64,000 nucleotides of DNA from Scolanthus callimorphus (taxonomy: Eukaryota; Cnidaria; Anthozoa; Actiniaria; Edwardsiidae). The DNA is taken from NCBI GenBank assembly GCA_033964015.1, contig CM066924.1:10141077-10205076 (forward strand), written 5' to 3'. Position numbers and translations under genes: made by a program. The notes beneath the pieces were generated by a model. The model was not told the DNA's origin. It worked only from the letters and a program-made list of their open reading frames with translations, and made no database searches. The stretch's first letter is position 1. The number at the start of each line of letters is the position of its first letter. Of this stretch, positions 9,525 through 19,870 are shown in pieces.

Positions 9525-10228
9525 ATGGAGAACAGTGTAATGTGTGTAATATGTCAGGAAGAAGAAGACGACCTAATAGAAATGACAGAATGTTGGAAGG
9601 CACCTTGTCACTTTCGGTGTTTACAGCAATGGCATGCCCGATGCCCAAGAAATAATCCAAGCTGCCCACACTGCCGCGGCAAACAAACTAGGCGGGAAAC
9701 CAAAATTCAGATAGACGATGATGATGATACTGCTGCTGCTGCTAATGATGTGTCTTTCGAGGAACAATGAGAAATACAAGAGGAACAAGTACAGATCCTA
9801 AGAGCCGAATTGGCTGCGCTCCACGACGCATTGCATGCGCCAATGAATGATGATGACAACGACTCTGGATATGATGGTGCTTTTAACCCTTCAAGACATT
9901 ATTATGGACCGAATGATCCTCGTCCTATTCTGATGATGATGATGATGACCCTTGTCCTACCCTAGACTCTGATGATGATCCTCGTCTAATCAACCCTACC
10001 ACAGAACAGGACTCTGATGATGATAGTATGATGACACCTATGTGGGAATAACAGCAGCCAGTAGCGGGGAACTTTATAGACTATTTAAATGAGCACGAAG
10101 AGGATGGGATGGGACCATTAGATTCCTTGCTTCATTACATAGAGGAACGACAAGAACTTGAAGATCCTAATTTTTTACCAGCTCAACCAAATGTTAATCA
10201 ATGGAAAAATTTCCAAAAGAACATTTAG
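9525..10228 (+). pseudogene. RING/RING-CH-type zinc finger protein with coiled coil and acidic tail, degraded
   Basis: The intact first part (81 codons) carries a C4HC3 zinc-binding pattern: C7, C10, C23, C28, H29, C32, C47, C50, with the CLQQW that follows the sixth ligand in ubiquitin ligases. After an in-frame TGA at 9768 the same frame continues with a predicted coiled coil (QILRAELAALHDALH) and an acidic DDDNDSGYDG stretch. It then shifts frame near 9930 into Asp-rich SDDDDDDP repeats, passes one more stop and ends near 10228. The whole would be about 235 codons. A RING or RING-CH domain implies ubiquitin E3 activity; viruses with large DNA genomes often carry such proteins. TATA, CRE and CCAAT boxes lie upstream and an AATAAA at 10365-10370 downstream. 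Confidence 0.7.
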
Positions 10229-10428
10229 TTATTTTTTCTTTTATACACTGTTCTGCATAGTTTGTTGTTGTTGTAAAACAAAAGTTGGAAACAAAGTTGT
10301 TGTTACTTTAAAATACAATGTGTCTTTATTGAACTCTTGCGCACGCAATACAAAGCATCATAATAATAAAAGGGGTGATAAGTAGGACTCATAAGTCCTC
10401 CCCCTTACAATAATTATAGTCTCGAAGA

Positions 10429-10456
10429 AGGGGGAGATGGGTGGGTATCTCCCCCT
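10429..10456. repeat. G-rich hairpin motif at the 3' end of copy B
   Basis: GGGGGAGAT and ATCTCCCCC form a perfect 9-bp stem with a GGGTGGGT loop. The same sequence occurs near 9152-9177 in the control region, and a diverged form (GGTGGGTATCCCC) starts the window immediately after copy A. It may act in transcript ending, replication or packaging; that is conjecture. Confidence 0.8.
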
Positions 10457-10464
10457 CTCATCAT

Positions 10465-12248
10465 TTAAAACAGTCCATCAATAGGGCGTCTTCGAAAATC
10501 CATCTCGACAGGATAGATGTATTCACTCTTTGTCCACGATGTGGCCGTCGTGAGTGTACAAGTTCTTCCTGAAGGTTTCCATCGCGACGCATGAGATACG
10601 CTTTCCGTGGCTCTGCATACTGGCTGTCAAACGTCTTGAGCGTATCCACGATCAGAAGTCGGTACTTGGTTGAGTGAGAAAACCCAAAGAGGCTGAGTAT
10701 ACAATGCGATTAAGAATAGTATGCCCCCCACCCCACCCCCCTGCTACATCATCGTACACGTAGACCACATCCTTCATAGATTCGCACAAGTATCGTCCCC
10801 AGTTCTCCTTGGTCACTTTACTCCATTCCACTTTCTTTTTGGGGGGCAGTGATGGTTGTGGTACAAAACCACCAAAGGAGGAAGTGGTGGTGGTGGCTGG
10901 AGGTGGTGATGGTGTAATCCCGCCCGTGAAGGAAAAGTCGACACGTGCTTTGTCGACGATCGTACGTGATAACGTAGAAAGATACAACCCACGATCATCC
11001 ATTCCCTCGGCGTCCTCTTTTCCAGATTTGGTCAGCGGTATTTTTACCTTCTCTTTCTCCTCCTTCCCTCTAAAGTGACAGCGCCACTCCTCCAACTTGA
11101 CACGAAGCATATTGTGCGATTGGGACATCAACGCTGTTAACGTGTCCATACCGGCGCGACGAGTTGAGCTGGTATTGCATACAACGCGACAACCCAATCG
11201 ATGTAACTCTTTCATTAGTCCTGGCACAATCATGCGAGGAGATATAGCCTTTTTCAGGTGCTGTTTGAGCTCTAGTGAGAACTCATCCCACAACAACACT
11301 TCTTTGTCATCCCCCTTAGGTCATCCATGATCCATACTCTGGATTAACGCCGTGACGTTTCTGGTACGCTTCTTTCCACAAGGAATACGCCAAATTATCA
11401 CACACCTCATAAAAGATCCCTGTCACCAACTGACTCATCACAGTCTCGCCGCTCCTCGTCCAACTCTGATTGTATGTGCGCATCTTGTTTTGCTGTAACT
11501 CTTTCAGTTTAAGACGCTCCCGTACAGCCATCGCTTCGGCTGCACTTCCAAGCATGCTTTTAAACTGTTCTCCAACTTTAAGGATCTCGTACGTATTCTC
11601 ATTTATACCACCATCAACGTGCTCCACAGTCATACCGCCATATTCATCCCCCACGTAACACACAGCTGACTTGGCCAACTTCACCACTTCTTTCCACAAA
11701 TCCGCTGCCATAAAAGGAATGTCCCTAATCTCTTCTTCTCCTCCTCCTTCTTCCTCCTTCACTTTTCTAACTTTCTTACAGTACACTTTCTCAGCCGTTT
11801 CGCCTTGACGTATGGCCCATCGCGTCACGTAATCAGCTAAACGGTACAGGTACAACGTACGATCCCCATAATACATGTCCTGAGCATGCCATTTCTTTGC
11901 TTGGCCCGTCAAGGATTTTTTCTCTTCCTCCACGTTCACTGGCTGAACACACAGGAACTCAAGCTTTGACACAACGTTCTTGATGCATCGATGACAAGAT
12001 AAACCATGAAGACTTCCCGCCGATACAAAATCGGCAAGAAACACTTCGCCGAGCAAAATCACATAATCTTTTGGCTTCAACTTGCTTGTCAACAAGAATG
12101 GACATCCAATGCTCGCATTATGATAATGTTCAAAATAGCACATCAAACTTCGAGTAAAATGCTGCATCTCCCATTGCAGCTTCCATTCTTGCTCAAATTG
12201 ATCCCTTTCGAATAATGGCATCTTGAATTTGAGTTCCTCACATCTCAC
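10465..12248 (-). pseudogene. Large virus-like protein, copy B, frameshifted
   Basis: This copy aligns over its whole length with the intact gene at 14-1774. It starts MRCEELKFKMPLFERDQF, keeps HGLSCHRC and the acidic KEEEGGGEEE run, and ends with the same RRRPIDGLF. The frame breaks near 11310 and near 10650, and again within the last 60 codons, so at least three indels separate four pieces. The Gly/Ser linker differs (a Pro/Thr-rich run replaces part of it), while the flanking blocks are conserved. Nearly all other differences seen by eye are substitutions, including many conservative ones, consistent with former selection followed by decay. It is the downstream convergent partner of the RING gene. 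Confidence 0.75.
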
Positions 12249-12261
12249 ACACCCAGCTTGT

Positions 12262-12475
12262 ATAGATAATCAACCACGTGGTTGCTGTACTCAATCCAAT
12301 ACCACGTGGTTGCTGTGATGTACTCAATCCAACCATTTATAGTGTAAAAAGTGCTGTACTCAATCCACACCCATGACGGCGCGCCACGTGGTTGCTGTAC
12401 TCAATCGCACCCCATTTTACACGTGGTTGCTGTACTCAATCCAATAGCACGTGGTTGCTGTACTCGCTCCACTAT
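12262..12475. repeat. Array of CACGTGGTTGCTGTACTCAATC units upstream of copy B
   Basis: Five to six imperfect units, each with a CACGTG or ACGTGG E-box core followed by TTGCTGTACTCAATCC, occupy the promoter position of copy B. Spacing is irregular and one unit lacks the E-box half. Copy A has an unrelated array here. Confidence 0.85.
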
Positions 12476-12489
12476 ACATTCTACTCATG

Positions 12490-12700
12490 AGAAACTAAAA
12501 AAGAACTCAGTTCGTACAGCCGTAAGCACCATAGACATCCAGACCCAAATGGTTCTGTTACAGATTGCTTACAGTTATTTGCAGGGATAATTTTAATTCA
12601 AAAGCTTTGACCTGAGAATAATTTTTATTCATGTTGGAAAAAACGTACACCACTACCTTGTTTTGCAGAGCGCGTGCTAAATGGAAAAAGCACCAGAAGC
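12490..12700. repeat. Dispersed repeat shared with 39440-39620
   Basis: Sequence from GAGAAACTAAAAAAGAACTC through CACCATAGACATC, GTTCTGTT, GGGATAATT and AAAGCTTTGA matches the block near 39.45-39.62 kb. It marks the likely outer boundary of the virus-like element on this side. Confidence 0.6.
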
Positions 12701-14384
12701 AAATCATATTCTATGTCCGTTGTGAGTTTTTTCCATTTGTTTTAAGAAAATAATAAGTAAGATAAATTTCCCCTTTGCACTCCGTGAATTTTTCACGGGC
12801 ATATAGTTATTATAGATTATGGAAACATTCGCTATTTATAGTCACGATTGAGTGGGTTATAGATCGAATTTACTGAATATTTGCCGTTTATCCAAGACTG
12901 TGCTGACTTCCGAACTCTGGGGGAATGCTTTTGGAATCTGTGGGAAGTTCAAAATCATTGGCGTCAGGATAAGGCGCATGGATACATTGATTCCAGGGCC
13001 TTGAGATGGTGATTTGCCTGATGAGCTCTCCATCCGTTTTATGCAGGCGATGTTTGCTGGTGCTGAACATTGTGTATGTTTACATTGTAGGTTCCTGCTG
13101 TATTTAACAAAAACATGATGCGAAGTTTTATAAACAACTTGTCATCGAGTCAGAGCTATCTCCACAGCGCAGCCAAGCAGTTGGTAGGTAGTATTTTTAT
13201 GGCGATTTGTGTCCCCCCCCCCCAAAAAAAAGGTGATTTCGAAAAACGGTCCTAAATAATAGGTCATAAAGTCTCATAGAATACGTTTGAGACAATAAAT
13301 AAATTTGTAATCAGTAGCGTTGTTTACAGCTTAAACGCCCAAGATTCCTTAAAATATTTTTTCTTGTGGTGCATTTTATTACACAAGTCGTATTAAGGTC
13401 TCTGTAAACCCGTGAGGGGTGTCTTCGGAAAAAAATTCTCGTCGCGACGCAATTTATGCTATGATAATCAGCTATATATCATTTTAAAGCTAAAAGATTG
13501 CTCTATCTTATGAAGTTGTTTAGTTTATCGAAGTTTAAATTTTTCTTGTATTCTAAGACCCCGAACTAAAAACTACCTTGTTTACTTGAGAAGCTCCAGA
13601 CCAGTAGCGGTTTGTTGCACAATTTCACACTATGTCGGATTTTAGTCTCGGAGAAATGAACTGCAAAACCGTGTCAGCGATTTTCGATATTTTGCATTTT
13701 TACGAAAATATCAGGTCGCGAAGCTGTGGCCGCAAAATTTATCATAAAATATTTTTCAAGTAAAAAACAAAAATTCCCTCACACGGTTTTTTAGTTGTTA
13801 TCAGTTTCTAACGACACAGAAAATTTGACGCCGATATTTTAAGTTGTGTGGGGACAGGAGCTTCGTGAAGGTGAAAAATTGACCTAAAATTAAAGTGCTA
13901 GAAAAAGCGTGTAAAGTTAATTAATTTACAGAAAATGAGTGGCGGGCAATATAAAAAGATTGGGCAATTGAAGTCTAGGAAAACAGTTCATGCGTCATTT
14001 GAGGGTTTAGAAATATACTTTAGGACTGCATCAAATGAATTTCGGGAAAAAAGCCATATGATGGATTTTTACATTTTTTACCTTTCACGAGACCTTAAGA
14101 CTAGAAGTCGAATCTGACTCACTCGGAAAAGAGACGAATCGGAGGCCGCGAATGGGAATCTAACGTAGTGTATAATCACTCGATAATAGTACCGGCTTGG
14201 TATTTACTTCCGAAACGGTATAGATATTGTCAAGGCAGCGAAATAAGATTTAGAGGCAGTTCTTTTTTTTATCACAAAAGGGAGGGACATCGGGGAGTAT
14301 AAGTTTTACGCAACAAACAAAACTAAACAAATGACTAGTTACACAAAAAACAAGCCTCACAAATCATTTACTACTGCATTCACA
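12700..14384. other. Non-coding stretch with a diverged repeat
   Basis: I see no credible gene here. The part from about 13400 to 13820 (GGAAAAAAATTCTCGTCGCG, then TATATATCATTTTAAAGCTAAAAG) is a diverged relative of the foldback MITE at 29893-30616, and a further relative lies near 42.3-42.5 kb. A short C-run (13207-13216) and A-runs are also present. Confidence 0.5.
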
Positions 14385-14520
14385 CATAGTTTAGTAGAGG
14401 GGAATGGTTAGGAAAGGCGGCCGACTTCAAAGGAACCAAACAATAACGCCTCGGTGATGTTGAACATGCGTGTCACGTGACCATGACCCTGCACAAGATG
14501 TCGCGTGCTTACAAAACAAC

Positions 14521-14631
14521 ATGGAGGACGACGAGGGATTAGCGATTATTTCGGACGATTTTGACCTCTTTCTGGACTTCATGGAAGACACAGAAGACAT
14601 AGAACAGCACTTTGAAGAAGCTACAACCGAG
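14521..14631 (+). CDS. Zinc-finger protein of the P element, exon 1
   Basis: The exon encodes 37 codons beginning MEDDEGLAIISDDFDLF, strongly acidic, and ends at a GAG|GTAACC donor. It joins in phase 0 to the exon starting at 14974. An upstream in-frame Met (14470) exists, but the MEDDE start fits a compact 5' exon close to the element end. The acidic N-terminus before a single C2H2 finger suggests a nuclear DNA-binding or cofactor protein. Confidence 0.55.
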
Positions 14632-14973
14632 GTAACCCAGAAAACGTGTTTGGTCAGGCTTTTTAGTGCAAGAATCTGCCCACGTTAACACCGAAACCTT
14701 GAGCTTGACTCGGGGCAGAAACGATTTCGCAAAGGTACCTATCGCATCGAACTTTTTGTGCTCCTACCAAACGTTTGGCCCAAAACAGCTCACAGTTATC
14801 GACGTTAATTGATATATTTCATATTTACGTGAGTTTGATGTAATTGTAAGTAATATTTTGGAAACAGTAGGCCCGAGTAGGACATTTTCCAGCAACGAAA
14901 CGTTATACTACTTATAATTACAACTTCTCCTACTGCAGACAACATTAAGTTAACAACAACTTGCTTGTTCTAG

Positions 14974-15735
14974 GCTCAGGCAGGTCGTATGAGCTGTGAT
15001 CTATGCAGTAAGACATTCAAGAGCAAAGGTGGTCTGAAAAGGCACAAGACGGTAAAGCATAGAAATCAGGAGGCAGACGGAGAGTCCACAAATGAACATC
15101 AGTTTACAACCGATACTTTGGATACATTGGTGAAAGAAGCAAAAGGAAAGCTTGTCAGCTCTCGGCTTTACCCCAAGAGCACCAGGGACGAACTTGGCTC
15201 ATCTAATTTTATCACGCTTACAGAACATTCGACTGAGTTCATTGAAATTCAACGTATGTACTTGGTATTGCTACGAAATGGAAATGCTGAGAAATTTTTT
15301 TCTAATTTCTATGCTACCATAGCAAGAAATGCCAGTCAATATTTTGAAGGACTGTCAAGGAAGACTGCAACTTTGTTATCGACTAAAGTTGCTGATCAAA
15401 TGCTTGTGCATTCCCAAGAAAAACAAACTGCAAAAGAGCAAGCTACTCGAGAAGCTCTGTCGCAAAAAGAAACTGCTGGTCTCCAATATCTTGGTGGATA
15501 TGTTCTACATAAACTGCAAAACAAGATGGTCAACTGTAAGCACAGAGAATCTCCAGAAATTCAACAAGCCATATCATTACTAAGAGCTGGCAAGGGAGAT
15601 AGTTCTCCGAAGAGTAATCAGAAGCTCATAGGCTGTCTGAATCGGGGAGTTATGGACGATAACAGCGAGTGCCCAAAAGCTATTCGTGTGGGTAGAGCAT
15701 GTTTTCAGAACGTACACAACAAAGCCTGTATTAGC
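14974..15735 (+). pseudogene. P-element-associated C2H2 zinc-finger protein, exon 2, truncated by an insertion
   Basis: After a TTCTAG acceptor the frame opens AQAGRMSCDLCSK and shows one C2H2 finger (CDLC...HKTVKH), then about 230 residues with no named domain, including GGYVLHKLQNK. The original frame is lost at about 15735, where AGCGGAGCTCC begins the inserted CRE-satellite element; the remaining codons to 15801 come from the insertion. The expected C-terminal end is found beyond the insertion at 17232-17428. From memory, a protein with a finger and a FSFAKDVVQK-type tail commonly accompanies P-type transposases in cnidarians; its role is not known to me. Broken as it stands. Confidence 0.65.
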
Positions 15736-17145
15736 GGAGCTCCAGCGCGGGCCACCATACCTAAGGAAAAACGTATAGTATACTATCGAGTTGATTTTTG
15801 AACGTCACGGGCATTATGGATCATTTTGATGACGTCATTGATGACGAGTGGGCACGTGACTTTGGTGTAGAGTTCCTCTTATGGTCTTTGAAAGTTTGTC
15901 CAAGTTTGGCTTCTATTGAAGTTTCCTTTCGGGAGATATGATTTTTTCTTTATTTTTCTGGTATTAAACCTATAGCGTACGCCGTCCGGTGTCCGGTGTC
16001 CGTCCGTGTACACATGGGAACCCTGTGGTACGCAAAGAAAAAAAATATATATCCTCAAGGGAACATGCTAAGACAACCATACTTGGGATATTTTGTCTAT
16101 ACCACAAGGGGGGTGCTGTAACACGGACACGTGATGTGACGTCCTCGATGACGTCATCAATGATTGAAAAATTAATATCTCGTGAAGGGAATACTCTAAA
16201 GCAACCAAACTTGGGTAGTGTAGTCTAGGTCACCAGATGAACGAAATGAAGTGGTCACGTGATGTGACGTCATCGATGACGTCATCTATGCTTTAAAAAT
16301 TTAGTATCTCGTTAAGGGAAGACTCTAAAACAACCAAACTTGGGTAGTGTAGTCTAGGTCACCAGATGAGCGAAATGAAGTGGTCACGTGATGTGAAGTC
16401 ATCGATGACGTCATCTAGGCTTGAAAAATTAATATCTCGTGAAGGGAAGACTCTAAAACAACCAAACTTTGGTAGTGTAGTCTAGATCATCAGATCAGCG
16501 AAATGAAGTGGTCACGTGATGTGACGTCATCGATGACGTCATCTATGCTTGAAAAATTCATATCTCGTGAAGGGAAGACTCTAAAGCAACCAAACTTGGG
16601 TAGTGTAGTCTAGGTCACCAGATGAGCGAAATGAAGTGGTCACGTGATGTGACGTCATCGATGACGTCATCTATGCTTGAAAAAATTAATATCTCGTTAA
16701 GGGAAGACTCTAAAACAACCACACTTTGGTAGTGTAGTCTAGATCATCAGATCAGCGAAATGAAGTGGTCACGTGATGTGACGTCATCGATTACGTCATC
16801 TATGCTTGAAAAATTAATATCTTGTGAAGGGAAGACTCTAAAACAACCAAACTTTTGTAGTGTTCTAGGTCACCAGATGAGCAAAATGAAGTGGTCAGGT
16901 GATATGACGTCATCGACGACGCCATCTATGCTGGAAAAAATATTCTCTTTATTGCACTTTTGAATCATTCCACTTGGAGCAACATACCGAAGAAAACACT
17001 GTTGTACACATATCAAGAGACATTTTTTTCTTAAAATGCCTATAAATATAAACCATGTACACATGGGGATCCCTTTCATTCGCACAGAAAATTTTATAAG
17101 CGGGAGCTCCGCTTTTAGCCAGTGGCTAAATCTATATATTACTAA
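15735..17145. mobile_element. CRE-satellite element, copy 1, inserted in the zinc-finger gene
   Basis: The left edge is AGCGGAGCTCCAGCGCGGGC and the right edge GCGGGAGCTCCGC followed by TTTAGCCAGTGGCTAAATC. The interior is seven tandem ~127-bp satellite units bracketed by unique sequence. An inverted relative lies at about 52700-53842. Compared with that copy, this one has lost one arm of a GC-rich hairpin near its left end. It has no coding capacity of its own, so it is non-autonomous. The class is uncertain; a hairpin close to one terminus and an internal minisatellite are reminiscent of Helitron-like non-autonomous elements, but canonical TC...CTRR ends are not seen. Confidence 0.7.
16060..16960 (+). 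repeat. ~127-bp satellite, seven units with double CRE palindromes
   Basis: Each unit has TCACGTGATGTGACGTCATC around a 20-base perfect palindrome, TGACGTCATCGATGACGTCA, followed by AATATCTCGTGAAGGGAAGA and CCAAACTTGGGTAGTGTAG. Palindrome cores recur at about 16140, 16266, 16397, 16523, 16650, 16779 and 16905. The CRE (TGACGTCA) and E-box (TCACGTGA) are mostly conserved while other positions vary. Confidence 0.95.
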
Positions 17146-17231
17146 GTATTGACATAACTGGAATCATAGGGGAGAGCCTATGTGATTGTGAGGCTGTTGC
17201 TGCATTTAATAACATGTCTTCCGAGTCTGAA

Positions 17232-17428
17232 CTGCTGTGATCAGCAAAACTGTTAGCAAGGATCTTTTCCACAGTATTGTGAGATTATATGTACGGGTTC
17301 GTTCATTTTCCTTTGCAAAGGATGTTGTCCAGAAATTTAAGTTGAAGGGGAAGCATGACAAAACAAAAGCACTTCGCAAGGAAATCAAGAGAGCTGTTGT
17401 TGACCATGAAAGCAAAAGGCAGTCTTAA
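17232..17428 (+). pseudogene. C-terminal piece of the P-element zinc-finger protein
   Basis: The frame reads RLYVRVRSFSFAKDVVQKFK, then a Lys-rich helix with KALRKEIKRA, ending at a TAA. It lies right after the inserted 1.4-kb element. A frame change near 17237 separates it from an upstream stretch (TGIIGESLCDCEAVAAFNN) that probably belongs to the same protein. Together with 14974-15735 this gives a protein of roughly 400 residues. Confidence 0.6.
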
Positions 17429-17848
17429 CACTTCATGACTATATTCTGAACATGTTTCCTCAACCACAAGTTAAATGACATTTGTATTTACAAAGTCAGA
17501 TATTAGATTTTTTTTGTAAACAAGGGAGTTCTTCCTAGATATACATTTGCAGTGTAACAATGCAAAAAGATCGTGAATGGCAGCATTGATTTGGCCAAAT
17601 GTTAACATTTAAGCCTGATGTATTTATGCTTATCACATCACCAAGGACCTTTTTGCATAAGCAGCCTTCATAAATTTCATATATTAACATTTTATAGTTT
17701 TTGCAACAAAAGTGTTGTTTTATTTATTGAACCTTGTACTGTATCAATTTTGTAAAAACAAAACTGCCCTGTTGATCTAGGCTTTTTGTAACTTTGTCAT
17801 GTATTTTTGAGAGATTACACGAACTAATAGTGTTAATACAATCTCAAT

Positions 17849-17849
17849 A

Positions 17850-17880
<31 letters not shown>
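17849..17880. repeat. ATT microsatellite
   Basis: Ten uninterrupted ATT units lie between the two convergent P-element genes, shortly after the 3' end of the zinc-finger gene. Confidence 0.95.
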
Positions 17881-18223
17881 CTATAAAAATGTCTGTCTTC
17901 AACTTTGATTGCAAATTAAATCAGATTGAAATCCAGACTTCTGTAAATTACTGGTAATTAGTTTGCAGGCTATTACAAGACTAGAAAACTCCACCATTAT
18001 GCTATTTATCCTAGAGTGGAAACAGTAAACTTGTGAAAATTGGATATTTACACAATTAACTTTAACACCCAGATAAACTATTTTCCAAATATTTCTACAA
18101 TTTAGAAATTGGTGTAAATTGTGTAAATATCCAATTTTAATAGTGTTCCACAGAATAACTGTTTGCGCCCTACCGGTGAATATCACCCTAACAGTCAAAC
18201 AGAGAAATTGTTGTATTAGTCCA

Positions 18224-18986
18224 TTATTTCTTGCCCTTTTTGCAAAGGGGCTCATCAGAGACATTCACCCATGCTTTACATTTGTCCTTGCGTCCACGGG
18301 TGTTCCCAGACTGACATGAGATTGTACGCTGCATTCTAATGGTGTTGTCATTGTAGCCAAAGGTTCTGATGTCTGGATTGTCACTTCTCCTTCCAAGTTT
18401 CCTTTGGTTTCCAAAATACTCCTCAACAGGATCTTGGCAGAACCTCTCAGTCAAAACAAAGTCCACACCTTCCTGCAACAGGAACTTTGTAGCCTCTATC
18501 ACAGAATATGTGGTCATTCTTAGGCCCTGGTATGTTTGCCAAGAAAGGAACATCTTACTCCTGGCATTCTGTGTGAAGTTCCCAGGCCGAGAATCTGTGC
18601 TTTGCTTCCAGTCATGCAGGTAACCTAGGTAAGTGTTCTCTAGCCACTCGAATCTGGGATCATCAATAGAGGTGTAGGGAGCGAGATATGGCTTCCTTTT
18701 TCTTTCATGCTCAGTTTTACTCCGCACATTCAAGCAGTCAAAGAAATTGTCCATCATTTCACACAATTTAACAGTTGCTGCTGTGTCAGGAGAACCATAA
18801 GCCTTCATTACAGCTGCCATTGTGAGGACTTGCGCAGCAAGATTTACACGCATGACAGAATAACTGGAAGGGTGGATGTGATCATATGAGATCTTTGGCA
18901 GGAGCTTCAAGCCATTCTCAACATCCTCATGGTAGAGCTGGGCCACATGCTGCCATACAAGATACAGTCCTCCATTCCACATGTAT
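18224..18986 (-). CDS. P-element transposase, last exon
   Basis: After a TTTTCAG acceptor the exon continues [18 protein letters not shown], the segment that follows the catalytic core in THAP9/P transposases. Its C-terminal part carries [20 protein letters not shown], a hallmark of this family, and ends in CKKGKK with a TGA-type stop at 18224. The exon is 253 codons long and open throughout. It joins in phase to the exon at 19119-19294 (split Arg codon). Confidence 0.85.
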
Positions 18987-19118
18987 CTGAAAACAGCAAA
19001 ATAATATCACAAATTAGCTTTTAAATTAGCTTTTTTGGGAGCAGTGTGGGGATGGCGCAAATTCATAGTGACAAGAAAATGATAAAAGAGAATTTCTACT
19101 TAAAATTACATAAGTTAC

Positions 19119-19294
19119 CTTGTACATTTTCCGGAGCCAGAGTGATGTAAACAAGTCCTTGTGGTCTTCACAAGGTGGGGTGGGGTGCATCTGAGAAGAA
19201 GTATATGTACCGGTGTGGTGCATAAAGGTTGATGGTGCGGTGACACACATCCTTGCCAGAATCACCATCTACATCCTTGTGCATCTGATAGAAC
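19119..19294 (-). pseudogene. P-element transposase, third exon, one frameshift
   Basis: Bounded by CTTTCAG and CAAG|GTAAC, this exon reads FYQMHKDVDG and YIYFFSDAPH, as in P transposases. A single extra C in a run near 19172 then throws it out of frame before the expected VKTTRTCL and SGSGKCTR. Correct splice sites on both sides show it is a real exon with one recent lesion, or a sequencing error in a C-run. Confidence 0.75.
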
Positions 19295-19435
19295 CTGAAA
19301 GTAATAACAACATAAACAAGGTTTTAGTTTTAGTTTGTGTCCAGATCCTGTATTATGCCAATTAGGGAACTGCGGTTATGAATTTAATCTTAGTCAATCA
19401 GGTTTAGACATATCGGTACAACAAATTCTGATTTA

Positions 19436-19622
19436 AAGGAGCCGAGGCATCCTACCCATAATGCACTGCTTTTTATGGCATTTTTACTGCCGTCCAACTT
19501 AGAGAATCAAGTAAAGCTTTATTATTTTGTGACATTCTGCCTACCATACATGAAAAGTGTCTGATTACATTGAATAATGAACATAAAAGCAATGCATTAT
19601 GGGTAGGCTGCCTAGGCTCCTT
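19436..19622. mobile_element. 187-bp MITE inside a transposase intron
   Basis: AGGAGCC...CCTACCCATAATGCA at the left is the inverse of TGCATTATGGGTAGG...GGCTCCT at the right, with TTTAA/TTAAA flanks. It has no coding potential. Confidence 0.8.
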
Positions 19623-19870
19623 AAATGTGGCTCTTTGTTGATTCCTTTCTGTACAAAAGTATGGGTACAGTGTTTAACACAATACTGTGGATAAATTAAA
19701 GCAACTATTTTAACTTTAAATTAGATTACTTTGTCCCCTCTACTAAATGCTGTTGTCACATTTTGTTGTAGTTAACATTTCACTGCAATTTTGTTATGTT
19801 AAATAACCATAATATCGTCTTTTCCAAAATATGTTTTTTTCCTGTGAAGCATTTATTTAGATATTATTAC

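Noticed and set aside
16060..16960. CRISPR array
   Set aside because: Units are ~127 bp with no short-repeat/spacer structure; this is a eukaryotic satellite.
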